A stretch of 64,000 bases of DNA from Tubiluchus corallicola (taxonomy: Eukaryota > Priapulida > Priapulimorpha > Priapulimorphida > Tubiluchidae), in the NCBI GenBank assembly GCA_030141605.1, contig JAQGDQ010000093.1, forward strand, positions 372,001 through 436,000, in the 5' to 3' direction. The notes beneath the pieces were generated by a model. That model was not told the origin of the DNA. It did not search any database and worked only from the letters and a program-made list of their open reading frames with translations. The stretch's first letter is position 1; each line of letters begins with the position of its first letter. A program made the position numbers and the translations under genes. Positions 33,501 through 41,300 of this stretch are shown in pieces.

Positions 33501-35465
33501 ACCATAATTAAATATTTTTTGCAGGTGTATTGTGGCCGTTACGTCAACGAGCACATGGTTCAACATGGTTTAGAAACGTCGCATCCATTAACGCTTAGCT
33601 TTTCAGACCTGTCTGTTTGGTGCTATGGCTGTGATGCATACATTCATAATTCTGTAAGTACTTTAGTGCCAGTGACTTAGTTAATAGGGGAAGAGGGGGG
33701 AGGAAGGGGAGCAGCTGCTCCCCTCACGAGCACATTTTTTAAGATTGGAGCTTTTCAACAAATTTTTAACTGTTTAGTTCGCTTGTGTGATAAAAGTCGA
33801 ATGTTTTGCTTTGTTTAAATTATGTTTACATTAATTTAAAATATTATAAATATGTGAGTTCGACAGATAAACATATTACGTATAGATCTAAATTATGTAC
33901 TGATTTGTGTGAGCTGCTGTGCCTGAACATAACTGGGAAAGTGCCCCTAAAAGTACGCCAGTAAACCGACTGAAGATTGCCGCTATTGCGAGAAGAAAAG
34001 AAAGAACAAGAGGATTATTCAAACAATGTTATAAATAAATCTTTTTTTGCATAATTCTAGTGCTCAAATGAACAAGCAAAGTGAAGCGATTTAATAAAAG
34101 AGTGCGATATGCAGCTATGCGTTCTGGATTCGATATGATAATCGATATTTGTCGTTTTCGTTAACATCGCTAGCGCCATCAGTAGTCGGTGTATGGGCAC
34201 AGTTTAAAAAATAGTATTACATACAATTGGGACACTCCCGGATCTTTGAGCATTTGTTATGTGCATACGTCACCCGCACCATGTTGCCAGATGGTGAATA
34301 TTCAGCACGTGTTGGAATTATATTTCAGTTGCTTGTACACTTCCGCCAAAAAACCACAATTGCTTCAGTATAGTAGATCTATTGTACACACCATACAAAG
34401 TATTGAGATCTGTATGCTGCACACTATATGTGAGTTGGGCCTTACAGTAAGAGAATTGCTGCACTCTTTGGCTATGAGTGCTCATGAGAAAGGACAGGGT
34501 GAATCCATTCATTGAAAGGCTCCAGGCTTAGAAGAAAGTGAGCCAATGTATAATTTTTGATCTGCATTTTCTATTTTATGTTTGTATAATACTTTCCCTG
34601 GTGTATGTCTATTTTTACTTTCATTTTATTTTAATAAATTTCATAAATTCATTTTTTTTTCATTTTCACCTTTTAGTTAGGAGATGTCAACCAACTGTGC
34701 CATATAAATAGTTAGATGCATATGTATACATGTACTTATAAATAAATCATTATTTATTCATACTAATGTGATTCGTGTAGTTATTTACTAATATCAGTTA
34801 TTTTAATTTTTCATTGTGGTCATCTTTGTTGTTGTCAAAGTGTTGTTGGTCATCTATGACTCTATATTATGTGCATAAACAGCTAATTCGACTGTCGTAT
34901 TAGTGCACACAAAACCACACTTGCACAACTGGAGTGTATTAATAGTATGTAATACTGTTGTTTAAACTGTGGTATGGGTAAAGCATTTAGAGACGGCTGT
35001 TTATGAGTGTTCACACAACGAAGCCAAAACACATCTAACAATAATCGCCAAACTTGCACAGGAGTAAGTCAAGGCAACATCTTGAGTCTCGTTGCTTTTT
35101 TGTTTCAAAAGGTTAAAGGTCGCAAAAGGACACTCATTGCTTTTTTGTTTCAAAAGGTCAAAGCTCGCAAGGAGATACTCGTTGCTTTTTTGTTTCAAAA
35201 GGTCAAAGGTCGCAAAAGGACACTCATTGCTTTTTTGTTTCAAAAGGTTAAAGGTCGCAAAGGGATACTCGTCGCTTTTTGTTTCAAGGGGTCATAAGAT
35301 TTTGTTTTTTGAATAACAGTATCTTATAGGATTTACTTTAAAGCATTATTATTTACCTGTATTTTGCTTATTTAACAGGTATTATTGCCAGCAAAGAGGG
35401 CAGCACATATCAGTAAATTTGGTGAAGATTTACCATACAGTTCTTCTCCTTTACAGGAACAATAA
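535..35465 (+). CDS. HDAC6: HDAC6-type histone/tubulin deacetylase, 3' portion (second catalytic domain, linker, ZnF-UBP)
   Basis: Zn-dependent class IIb deacetylase; the family deacetylates tubulin, HSP90 and cortactin in the cytoplasm and binds free ubiquitin C-termini. Exons read by splice sites and phase: 535-575, 2562-2658, 6299-6370, 8504-8634, 9557-9625, 11374-11500, 12770-12835, 24808-24867, 25526-25615, 27235-27338, 28272-28339, 30100-30246, 31086-31483, 33159-33305, 33525-33653, 35379-35465. All phases join, giving 610 codons plus TAA. The complete active-site set is present: [10 protein letters not shown] and DWDVHHGNG (zinc and charge-relay residues), [17 protein letters not shown] and GGYNLTS. 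The order and the following ZnF-UBP identify the second catalytic domain of HDAC6. The start and any first catalytic domain lie left of the window. No exon is seen in 1-534. An AATAAA overlaps the stop codon. The 12-kb intron 12836-24807 contains a gene on the other strand. Confidence 0.93.
948..1537. mobile_element. TTAA-flanked TIR element, family A
   Basis: Bounded by TTAA-AGGAAAAC on the left and GTTTTCCT-TTAA on the right. The interior (cctctcagttcagatgtgtt, acaacacactgaacat) recurs at 25020-25470, 56941-57200 and, inverted, 12310-12600. No coding capacity. TTAA target sites are typical of piggyBac-type insertion, but the terminus does not identify a superfamily. Confidence 0.6.
3603..3702 (+). 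other. Candidate alternative HDAC6 exon, phase-equivalent to 2562-2658
   Basis: A stop-free 100-base stretch follows a pyrimidine-rich acceptor (ending tttttag) and ends at a GC-type donor (ATG|gcaagt). It starts and ends in the same phases as the exon 2562-2658, so it could replace that exon between 535-575 and 6299-6370. Its peptide has Tyr, Leu and Leu at positions equivalent to the 2562 exon and to other HDACs (SYV..L near the start, a Leu mid-way, FSYVCM at the end), but it is one residue longer and lacks the usual YDSVYL block. The 2562 exon aligns to the family without gaps and is clearly the standard one. The second may be a diverged duplicate used alternatively, or chance: a 33-codon open stretch is not rare. 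Confidence 0.3.
3836..4078. repeat. 18-bp imperfect tandem repeat
   Basis: Units of the form aatgccagtgttgtgcat repeat about 12-13 times with substitutions. The unit length is a multiple of three, which opens long frames on both strands; no protein is implied. It lies about 130 bases after the candidate alternative HDAC6 exon. Confidence 0.8.
4439..4655. mobile_element. Short TIR element
   Basis: Left end ggcacgttcacactagcgac, right end (reverse complement) ggcatgttcagactatcgag; internal inverted matches such as ctctctgagag against actctcaggg extend the pairing. About 217 bases, noncoding. It looks like a MITE capable of forming a hairpin. Confidence 0.65.
4888..5393. mobile_element. hAT-like MITE with 8-bp target duplication
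   Basis: TIRs ttgctccggata type on both ends (ttttgctccggatat and, inverted, gttgctccggatac). Flanks actagcta and cctagcta differ at one of eight positions, fitting an aged 8-bp duplication. The interior is AT-rich with many ATCCG words. Confidence 0.6.
5473..6187. mobile_element. TIR element, cagtaagtcc family
   Basis: Left end cagtaagtcctcgcttaacg, right end inverted cagtaagtccttgtttaacg. Internal subterminal repeats (cgtcgttaaatgaa, cgtcgttgaaacgaa) reinforce the pairing. About 715 bases, no ORF; a pogo/Tigger-like terminus is suggested by CAGT. It lies in the HDAC6 intron before exon 6299. Confidence 0.7.
6430..6862. mobile_element. pogo/mariner-like MITE, family B copy 1
   Basis: Diverged left end cacgcacatttccgtttgct and right end ccggcaaaccgagatatgag. 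The interior (agtaggcgc, atctagtactggccgcttct) matches 28582-28982. TA flanks. Confidence 0.65.
7478..7873. mobile_element. Tigger/pogo-like MITE, family D, left end lost
   Basis: The right end (cccgcgaaacagcgagtccg ... ggaacactg, then TA) matches the right end of 14652-15053. The left part begins at cgaagtagggacactatact without the terminal repeat. Confidence 0.55.
8016..8412 (+). mobile_element. hAT-like MITE, family G copy
   Basis: Left cgggggcatattaacca, right end gatatgcccctg; flanks ttcactgt and ttcacagg share TTCAC. A local duplication of aaccaataggctaactag lies near the left end. It ends 91 bases before HDAC6 exon 8504. Confidence 0.7.
10726..11121. mobile_element. hAT-like MITE, family H, with 8-bp flank match
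   Basis: Ends taggggtgagcatc and, inverted, tagggatgagcattc. Flanks atgactaa and gtgactac share TGACTA. The interior has imperfect inverted repeats rich in TTCGAAT. Confidence 0.65.
11791..12175. repeat. 63-bp minisatellite, six copies
   Basis: Units start gcttgagg at 11791, 11854, 11917, 11979, 12042 and 12105, with a partial seventh. One unit is 62 bases. Each contains the perfect 12-base palindrome aggctgcagcct. The last three copies share tactagcgta where the first three have ctaaccta, so the array grew in two steps. The similarity to gggc..taggctgcagcct-type hAT ends (compare the cttcagcctatagg of 55168-55790) suggests an origin in a transposon end. Confidence 0.9.
12310..12600 (-). mobile_element. 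Family A element, inverted partial copy
   Basis: Shares the blocks acaaactaacacatctgaat, gcatttcggaaatgc and attcagtgtgttgtac, in reverse orientation, with 948-1537. Both ends are eroded. Confidence 0.55.
13118..13462. repeat. Hexanucleotide microsatellite, (TTACTR)n type
   Basis: Around 55 imperfect units of ttacta/ttactg, interrupted four times by tgcactcttta. Long open frames on both strands are an artefact of the six-base period. Confidence 0.9.
13871..13993 (-). mobile_element. Family G fragment
   Basis: Starts caggggcgtatcaaggcttt and carries the acaattacttgtggtgtatta block in inverted orientation, then breaks off. Confidence 0.5.
14237..14630. repeat. 54-bp minisatellite, seven copies
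   Basis: The unit reads gtgttcaagatgggagttct then ccagttgatgaatgacatca and ends tggtggaaaaatt. It is exactly 18 codons, so both strands stay open. The flank 14000-14236 and one unit are homologous to a single-unit version at 32630-32900, showing that the array expanded inside a dispersed element. Confidence 0.9.
14652..15053. mobile_element. Tigger/pogo-like MITE, family D, inside a family G element
   Basis: Left end cagtgttccctcacttatcg, right end inverted cagttttccctcgctacttc; flanked by TA on both sides. Subterminal gaaacagcaagtccgc recurs at 7478-7873. The flanking sequences join into continuous family G sequence when the element is removed. Confidence 0.8.
15083..15733. mobile_element. 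TIR element, family E, inside the same family G element
   Basis: TIR ccgtattttcccatgtataa on the left and, inverted, ccgtattttcccgcgtataa on the right, with TA on both sides. A second internal copy of gtataagagacccc lies near each end. Noncoding. Removing it joins two pieces of family G. Confidence 0.8.
16890..17260 (+). repeat. T-rich local duplication, possible non-LTR 3' end
   Basis: A block of about 70 bases (tgctgttg, ttttgtttttgtatttctg, acgtttatgtattt) occurs at 16916-16965 and again at 17045-17093. The stretch ends in ggaaaataaattactattac, like the simple-repeat tails of CR1/L2-type elements. No coding part is seen, so the assignment is weak. Confidence 0.3.
17650..18066 (+). mobile_element. 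hAT-like MITE, family G, intact copy
   Basis: Ends caggggcatattaacc and, inverted, caggggcgtatcaaga. Flanks tttactat and gttactag share TTACTA, consistent with an aged 8-bp duplication. The interior is noncoding with short inverted segments. Confidence 0.7.
18459..18785 (-). repeat. Decayed tandem copies of the last zinc finger in the 3' UTR
   Basis: Directly behind the stop codon of the nested gene, a unit of roughly 95-115 bases recurs two further times. Each copy holds remnants of the last finger (FKCDLC), its [10 protein letters not shown] tail and a TAG or TAA. Each copy reads in the gene's orientation. The unit nearest the coding exon has lost the block between FKCDL and the helix, and the farthest copy fades out near 18459. 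This looks like tandem duplication of a 3'-terminal finger followed by loss of coding function. Confidence 0.75.
18690..22171 (-). CDS. C2H2 zinc-finger protein, 14 fingers, nested in HDAC6 intron
   Basis: Complete gene in three coding exons on the minus strand: 22171-22083 (ATG at 22171; the exon itself begins at about 22188 after an acceptor), 21777-20145 and 19241-18690. Phases join to give 757 residues. The N-terminus is short and acidic ([20 protein letters not shown]). It is followed by two basic blocks containing SAKRKR, the second (KRKRGKPKK) resembling an AT-hook. A zinc-ribbon-like CxxC...CxxC pair (CSACG, CTACK) comes next. Then come eight classical fingers in exon 2, the last split exactly at the splice site (CSLQ|VHMRIH), and six in exon 3, several with TGEKP/TGERP-type linkers. 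A nuclear DNA-binding protein is inferred; targets and orthologue are unknown. It lies antisense to HDAC6 and shares its intron with retroelement relics. Confidence 0.88.
23715..24320 (-). pseudogene. Non-LTR retrotransposon relic, C-terminus of reverse transcriptase ORF
   Basis: The minus-strand frame ([57 protein letters not shown]) is the characteristic C-terminal tail of CR1/Jockey-type LINE polymerases, ending at 23944. A 3' stretch runs to an A/T-rich tail with taaataaataaat around 23722-23740. The rest of the element is missing (5' truncation). It lies in the large HDAC6 intron, in the same orientation as the nested gene. Confidence 0.8.
24377..24612 (-). mobile_element. tRNA-derived SINE
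   Basis: On the minus strand the head begins GGGGTCATAGCTGAGTGGAT, which contains an RNA polymerase III box A (TAGCTGAGTGG). A box B (GGTTCGACACC) follows at 24529-24519. A non-tRNA body continues toward 24377. The gap between the boxes is longer than in a tRNA gene and holds a CAT/TGA-rich insertion, so this is not a functional tRNA. Confidence 0.65.
25020..25470 (+). mobile_element. Family A element, copy
   Basis: Same interior as 948-1537 in the same orientation, ending cttcctttaaa at 25459-25469. It lies in the short HDAC6 intron between 24867 and 25526 and makes up most of it. Confidence 0.6.
26165..26255 (-). mobile_element. SINE body fragment
   Basis: About 75% similar by eye to the body of the SINE at 26925-27010 (tatcttttatatcgt, then gagtttcattcat and gaagcactaaatg). 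The tRNA-like head is not recognisable here. Confidence 0.5.
26311..26661 (-). mobile_element. hAT-like MITE, family G inverted copy
   Basis: Right end ttggttaatacgcccctg is the reverse complement of the family G start. The interior blocks (acatgtatttgcatagcac, aagcaggctgagcaactgct) are inverted matches to 17650-18066. The far end is shortened. Confidence 0.65.
26925..27085 (-). mobile_element. tRNA-derived SINE, second copy
   Basis: The minus strand shows box A-like TCACGATTGAGTGGTTAG at about 27072-27055 and box B-like TTGGTTCGATAAA at about 27031-27019. The body contains a block (tttatatcgtgccatatacg) that recurs, diverged, at 26165-26255. Two copies sharing a body support a SINE family. 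Confidence 0.6.
28582..28982. mobile_element. pogo/mariner-like MITE, family B, best copy
   Basis: TIRs of about 28 bases: cactcatatctcgttttgcc on the left and, inverted, cattcatatctcggtttgcc on the right, flanked by TA on each side. 401 bases, noncoding. It lies in the HDAC6 intron 28340-30099. Confidence 0.75.
30906..31108 (+). repeat. Tandem duplication across an HDAC6 intron/exon boundary
   Basis: Two copies of about 100 bases (30906-31008 and 31009-31108) are nearly identical. Each contains the acceptor tttaccacag and the first exon bases tgaatgctactaatctaaac. The downstream acceptor (exon start 31086) keeps the frame. The upstream copy would read into a TGA within 14 codons. Confidence 0.9.
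31086..31483 (+). CDS. HDAC6: HDAC6 linker exon with Ala/Gly/Glu repeats
   Basis: This 398-base exon joins the catalytic part to the ZnF-UBP. The first half is Ser/Ala/Asn-rich. The second half is built of about ten-residue imperfect repeats of the form V-(I/V)-E-G-A-(I/V)-x-G-A-(K/E), for example [10 protein letters not shown] followed by [10 protein letters not shown]. The region is probably disordered. Human HDAC6 has its Ser-Glu tetradecapeptide repeats, which also contain an EEAVGGA core, in the same place between the second catalytic domain and the zinc finger. Whether the similarity is ancestral or convergent cannot be told here. The preceding exon 30100-30246 is also low-complexity linker (Ser/Ala/Gln-rich). 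Confidence 0.8.
31630..32152 (+). mobile_element. hAT-like element, family N copy
   Basis: Starts cagtgatagcgcatgtatag and ends cgaacccccactg. Flanks gtgtgaga and gtgttagg agree at six of eight positions. Shares gcttcacagccca and tgagataa...gctg with the copies at 40800 and 61557. It fills part of the HDAC6 intron 31484-33158. Confidence 0.65.
32630..33040. repeat. Dispersed element related to the 54-bp minisatellite locus
   Basis: Shares with 14000-14290 the blocks cgtggctttccgtaag, ctgcttaaact, tttacgcaaaaatgt and gtgcgctacttttct, followed by one unit equivalent (gttcaaaatgggagt). The continuation ttaaagtgattttactaatta recurs at 53100-53180 and 60790-60850. Confidence 0.65.
33159..33653 (+). 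CDS. HDAC6: HDAC6 ZnF-UBP (ubiquitin C-terminus binding) exons
   Basis: Two exons, 33159-33305 and 33525-33653, encode the ZnF-UBP fold. Zinc ligands visible in order are [26 protein letters not shown], the His pair in NEHMVQH, SHPL and WCYGC. The Arg of CGRY and the Trp and Tyr of VWCYGCDAY are the residues that in this family grip the free Gly-Gly end of ubiquitin, so ubiquitin binding should be intact. The terminal exon 35379-35465 adds the family tail (KFGEDLPY) and the stop codon. Confidence 0.93.
35088..35290. repeat. 45-bp minisatellite, about 4.5 copies
   Basis: Units start ctc at 35088, 35133, 35178, 35223 and 35268 and read ctcattgcttttttgtttca then aaaggtcaaaggtcgcaaaa. It lies in the last HDAC6 intron, about 90 bases before the terminal exon. 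The frame of 15 codons per unit is not a gene. Confidence 0.9.
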
Positions 35466-35466
35466 A
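35461..35466 (+). terminator. Polyadenylation signal overlapping the HDAC6 stop codon
   Basis: AATAAA includes the TAA stop at 35463-35465. If used, the 3' UTR would be only about 10-30 bases. Other AATAAA motifs lie further downstream (near 36294), so a longer 3' UTR remains possible. Confidence 0.4.
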
Positions 35467-36946
35467 TGTATATGATTACTGTGATTACAATAATACCTTA
35501 GCCAGCAAATAACTGTGATAAAGATGTTGTTCGCGACAGAGTTTTTAATTTAGATATCATTGCGGTTCCATGAGGTGGTTGCAGTCATTGTAATTGTAAC
35601 GGCGATGCTATGTACTTACTCATAATTGTAATAATATTTTAAATTTGGCTTATTTTGTATGCGATTCTGCTTGAGATTTGAACAGGGTTGTGTAAAATTT
35701 GCTTTGTTTTACTCGTAAATTATAATGACATGTATGATGCAGTTATTGGGAGTGAAGCAACTGGCACATTGTTTTGAGACCTCATTGTTTCCATTAGCAC
35801 CCTTGTTCAAAATGTAGAGCCAATATTGGTTGAGAATACTTTTAGAAACATTGTTAGGAGGTGGAGTTACTGAACAAGAGTGAGACCTAATTAGTAATTC
35901 AGGCTGTAGGTCTTTTACTTTGAATGTTTTAGTTTTTGTATTCATTATTTGCTATAATAATTATTAATAACAATTATGTTAGATTTTTCACAACACCAAC
36001 AGTCATAATTGTACCAGGCAGTTTGAGAGCAAACGAATTGGATATTTTCATGGAAAAAATGGTTATTTTCAGTGCACACAATTCTGTTTTAAAATTTTAA
36101 AATTTAAGATGGCAATTTTCAGAAATGGCTTGTGTATTGCACCACCTCTTTATTGTTTTAACTTTTAATAATTTTAACGTTAGTAATGGTAATTTGGTAT
36201 CAAATTTAGTTCACTAAACCGCATGAGTCTTTATGCATTTTTTAGTTACATGTTCATCAGTGTACTGAGAAAGTTATAGACATTATTGCAAAAATAAAAC
36301 ATAGACCAACACTGTTATTATTTTAAGCGTATCTGAAAATATTTTGTCAGTGAAAACACAAATCTTTGACTGGCATCTTGTTAGACTCGTGATTTTTTTA
36401 GCAAAGTTATTATAATTTAGACTTCTTGCATTTATATACTCCTAGGGTTGCCAGACGTCCTTTACATGAGGGCGTCATAAAGTCTTGATACGCTCCTTGG
36501 TATAAACATAAGTGTATAAGTATCAATATTTTTAGACACTTTGTTAGTCTGTAACTTATATATAGCTGTCCCGTTGTTTGCACTTATTTGGAAACCACTC
36601 AAATTAGGGGAAGTAAACCCCCTTGTATGCCTATGTCAACAATAACCAAAAAACGGGGTTTCTACACAATGGACAAAGTTCTCTGGTCTCTAAACATGGA
36701 ATACAAGAAGTTATTTAAAAAGTATCATAATGACAAAATTAGCATTACTTGTAAATGCTATTTTGTTGTGCATTGACTGCAAAGCATGTTCAACTACGAT
36801 GTTAAGTTACCAAGAATGTAATTAGAGTTTTCGACATCATATCTCTTGTACAAGCTTCGAGTTTTGCAAATGTTTGTTGAGAAATTAAGATAAATAAGAC
36901 CATTTTTGTCTCCTATAAAACTCGGTGTGATTTTTAATGCCTACTA
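35466..36946. other. HDAC6-YOD1 intergenic stretch, no gene seen
   Basis: AT-rich. Besides possible HDAC6 3' UTR it holds a short family G-like end near 36471-36501 (agtcttgatacgctcctt). No reading frame with coding character on either strand. Confidence 0.5.
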
Positions 36947-37469
36947 TAGTAAACTCCTCATAATTCAAAACCGCATAACTCACATTATTGCCTAACTCAA
37001 AGAATTTCAGTGGAACAAATGAAACCCTTCAGTTTTCTCACAAAAAACATCGCTTGAACTCAAATTTTTGCCTAACTGAAAAAAATTTTGGTTCATTTAA
37101 TCAAAATACATGTAATTTACTTTGCCTAACTCAAAAATGCAATTTTTACTCTAGAAAAATAAAAAGTTTCATACAACTCAAAAAAACAATATTGTCTTCT
37201 GGGAAAATTCTTGATGTCTTACAAGTTGCTCCCCCAATTGTTTTCTCTGCACAGACTGAACTGCAGCTTGTAAGACATTGATAACCCCACTGTCATATTG
37301 TTTAACAGTGTTGTGTTACGTGTTCTTTTGTAACATAAAAAATCGTGTTTCACTACATAATTTGTTATTCTTACATCTGGAGGAGGGGTATAGAGTTTTT
37401 ATGCTGGAAAATGGTCAACATCGCCTAACTCGAAGTTTTTTTCGGTATAGTTGGATTTGAGGGATACTG
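36947..37469. mobile_element. pogo/mariner-like MITE, family F copy 1
   Basis: Left end tagtaaactcctcataattc; right end ttggatttgagggatactg, next to TA. The interior (tgcctaactcaaa, tttcagtggaac) matches 39313-39992. It lies between HDAC6 and YOD1. Confidence 0.65.
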
Positions 37470-38340
37470 TATTTCCTGGGAGTGTTGCAAGTTATAGATC
37501 ACAGGAAAAATTCTATCTGGCCTTTCTGAGTTTTGAATTATTTGTTCTAAGTGAAACAAATTCTCTCTAAAGCTTAAGTTCCTCCTCTGACTACACCAAC
37601 ATCGGCACAGAGGGCAGCACTAAAGCAATGCTGCATAACAACACAAAATGATTACAAAAGGAGATGTGGTTAAGAGTACGATGTTTTAATGTTAACGAAG
37701 AACAAATTGGTCAACAAAAAACATGGACACGAGTCATAGATACAAAAATTCACAATGTGAAAATCACCGACTGACTTTACGGTAACATCACAATTTGTCA
37801 CATCGTTTACAGAAATATCTTACCTATTACGACTACAGACAGTTTAAACTACAGTGAATTGGAGGCCTACGTCACTCACCTTTGCTTACTTGATAACATT
37901 ACCATAAAGAAGATACTTTTGTTAAGAGAGACATTAGTATAGTCAATCAGTCAGTAAGTATATCATTAAATTAACACACATGCTTTCAGGCTTAATGCTT
38001 CAAAACAAAACTTTGTCGTAACAACGATTTTCATAATACATAATGTTTAATGTTATTTACAATGACGAGCTTAATATTTATTAATAACATTATAAATATA
38101 AACAACATGTTAAGGAAATTCTTTAATGCAAATGCCATGCAAACTTATCTATATTCAAGAAGGAAAACACTTCGAGACAAGACCACAATAACGTGCACTG
38201 TTAGAAGACGCCAAATAAAATCATCATTTCTGAATAACAATTGATCTGCTTATGACTCTCTAAATGTACAATAAATATTCGGTAACTTATCAAATGAATT
38301 TAGTTTGTACAGTGGATGTACTAGAGTGCACAACTAGACA

Positions 38341-41300
38341 TCAAACTTCGCCGAAATTCGTATGACCTGAAGAGAGGGCGTGGCTCTCTGCTTCCTTCTG
38401 TCCGACGAGTCGCACGTCGCAGACGAGACATCTCAATGAGAACTTGTTTACATCAGTATACTGTCGACTCGACTTTGCCTCTGCGCCAAGCTCCAGTGCC
38501 TGTGCCCATATGTGCTCATCTGCCGTCGAGAATATCGTCTGTGACGTCCCGGTAGGGCTGCTTGGTTCCAGGACTAGCGGATCGTAGTGCAAACCGTCGT
38601 AAACTAGCATAATTCTATTTGGGAAGTTAGCGTCCTCCCCGTACCGGTCTATCCGTCCCGTCTGCGTATCCAGCACGGCGATTTCCGTCGCGTAATACTT
38701 TGCTAAAATCGACAACTCGATCGCCCCGCCCCAGTTCTCGTCTTTGAGGATCCATTTGGCATACTCTTCATTCGGTTTCTCCAAGAAAGCGGCACAGTAA
38801 GTGTCTTTATCGCTTCGCACGCATTTTGCGATTAATTTCCTCATATTCTGGCTGCATGATAAGTCCATGTTACCCGTAAGAGCGTAATTCACGCTCGTGA
38901 ACAGACACGAATTATCCGAGGGCACCACCCTTCGCATCAGAATTCCGCTCTTCGTATGCTGCAACTGCTCGCTGACTACGGCGTCAGCGACGACGGACGG
39001 ATGAGGAGCGACAGCCTCAGACGTGGACCCGGAGGGTGCGCCAGCGGTGTCCTCCTCTATGATTAGCGTGTCACCGGACTGTAGACCAATCGTCGTCATG
39101 GTAGCGAGCGGGTCACTGAGGTCTAGTCGCCTCGGCGGAAATCCATGCAGAATCTTGATTGCTGAAAGCTGAATCCTTGTTAACTGTAAGGGAACAAAAC
39201 ATAACATGTAATTACACAGTAAAAAGCTGTCATCTGCATACAACGTTTGAATGTAAAAAACGGTTGGAAAGAGTATATCGTCCAAACACAGATTGTGCTC
39301 ATCATGCAGGTACAGTAAACTCCGCATAACTCAAAGCATTTCAGCGGAACGAATGAAATTCTCCGTTTTTCCTACAAAAAACATTGCATAACTCAAAGAA
39401 TTTCAGCGGAATAGATGAAATCCTTTGTTTTTTCCACAAAAGGCATCGCATAATTCAAAGCATTTCAGCGGAATGGATGAAATCCTTCGTTTTTCACACA
39501 AAAAACATCGCATAACTCAAAGAACTTCAGTGGAATCGATGAAATCCTTCGTTTTTCCCACAAAAAACCGGTTAACTGAAATAAAAAATTATGGTCTTTT
39601 TAATCAAAATACGTGTAATTTACTTCGCCTAACTCAAAACTGCAATTTTTACTCATGAAAAATAAGATTTGTACAACTCAAAAAACAGTGACGTCTTCCG
39701 GGAAAATTCTGATGTCTTACAAGTCGCTACTTTTGAATACTTGATGGAGAATGTGTTAATAATTGAACTACACATGTATCGTCTTTCACTACACATGTCA
39801 CACTATCGTCTTTCACTACATAATTTGTTCCTTATGCAATCAAATCTCCTTGTTTATGTATAGAAGGGTTGACTTTCTGCCTTCTGCCGCCTTGAGGAGG
39901 GGTTGAGAGTTTCCATGCTGGAAAATGGTCAACATCGCCTAAATCAAAGCTTTTTTCTGTCCAGTTGGATTTGAGTTATGGGGAGTTTACTGTATAACTA
40001 GGTGGTTCTGCGAAGCTTGATGAGTTTTTATGAAGAAATTTAGACAAAATCACGGGCAATGAATCATTGGGGGACAAAGGTAAACCTGATGTAAAGCGTG
40101 AAAAGTGATAACTAGGAATTTCAGTTAAATAAAATGAGTTAAACTAAATTAATTACATTAAAATCAATTACTAAAATCTTTTTGAGCTGTAGACTTAGAG
40201 TTAGGCCTTTGTGGAGCTAAAAAAACTTTATACAGCTGAATTTTTACTATATTTAAAGTATAAGCGGCAATGCTACTTGACCGTTAATACACCGATTTGG
40301 CGAAAAATTTGATACTTTTTAGCCTTCAATACAAAGAGCATCATACAGAATGGCAACCCCGGGTGAGAGTTAGCTGTCTCCTGCGTTCCCCAACAATACT
40401 ATAACAATTATTGCGTTTTATGCTTCGAATTACGAAAATACGCTTTTATATGATTGCACCAAGTAAGTATATAATTAGAAAAAAATTATAGAATTCTCAG
40501 TTGGGTGCGCGATAAAAATATTACCACATAAGTGTTTTTATTGTCTGCCTTGGTACTCAAGGCGATGTTGAAAGTTGTTATAACGGTAATACATAATGGT
40601 CAATAATACAACGGTTGACATAATTTTTTAAAATTCTGTCTTAACGGTAACTTTATAGCCTACAGTTTATCTGTGTAAACAGACTGAATAAATGCCTATT
40701 ATGACAACTACAGGGCCTGCACAGATTATATAACCCTTAGCCAAAAACTAAAGTGTAGTTACAATGGGTAAGAAAAATATCGGTGATTAAACTCCTGGGC
40801 AGTGGCGGCTCATCTATAGTTACTGAGGTACTGCAGCACCCACTGTTTTCTCTCAATATTATCGATAACATTCAATATATTAAGTCTTTTTTCTATATAC
40901 TTGAGCAGAACTGAAACACAGTATTAGGGGTAGTACTGAGGGTAGTACTCTTTGCTTCACAGCTCAAGCAACGTGGTGTTTGGATTTTGTGAGCATGCAG
41001 CCACATAACTGAGATAACACGCTGTACGCTGCGATGCTAGTGTCTGCTGCAAGGTAGAGAAAGTACTGTCTCTAACAGAGCAACAATTGCCACATGTTTG
41101 CCGGGTAACGTCATATTCTAGGTAGTGATAAAACTTAAACTTAGCCTGTGTGCTTAAAACATTTAATAATGGACGCCTTGCATCCCCAAGAAAAAATTCA
41201 GTGAGTATAAGTGAAGTATGACAAGCTTAATTTTTCACACTCCAAGAGAAAGCTGCAGTTAAGAAAAGTGGCTGTTCAGCACTTGATCTTCAAATATCTC

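Noticed and set aside
34189-34515. 108-codon open frame in an HDAC6 intron
   Set aside because: No recognisable domain, no splice signals fitting HDAC6 phase, and an overlapping antisense frame; likely chance.
35001-35316. Repeat peptides ([10 protein letters not shown] type)
   Set aside because: 45-base minisatellite inside the last HDAC6 intron.
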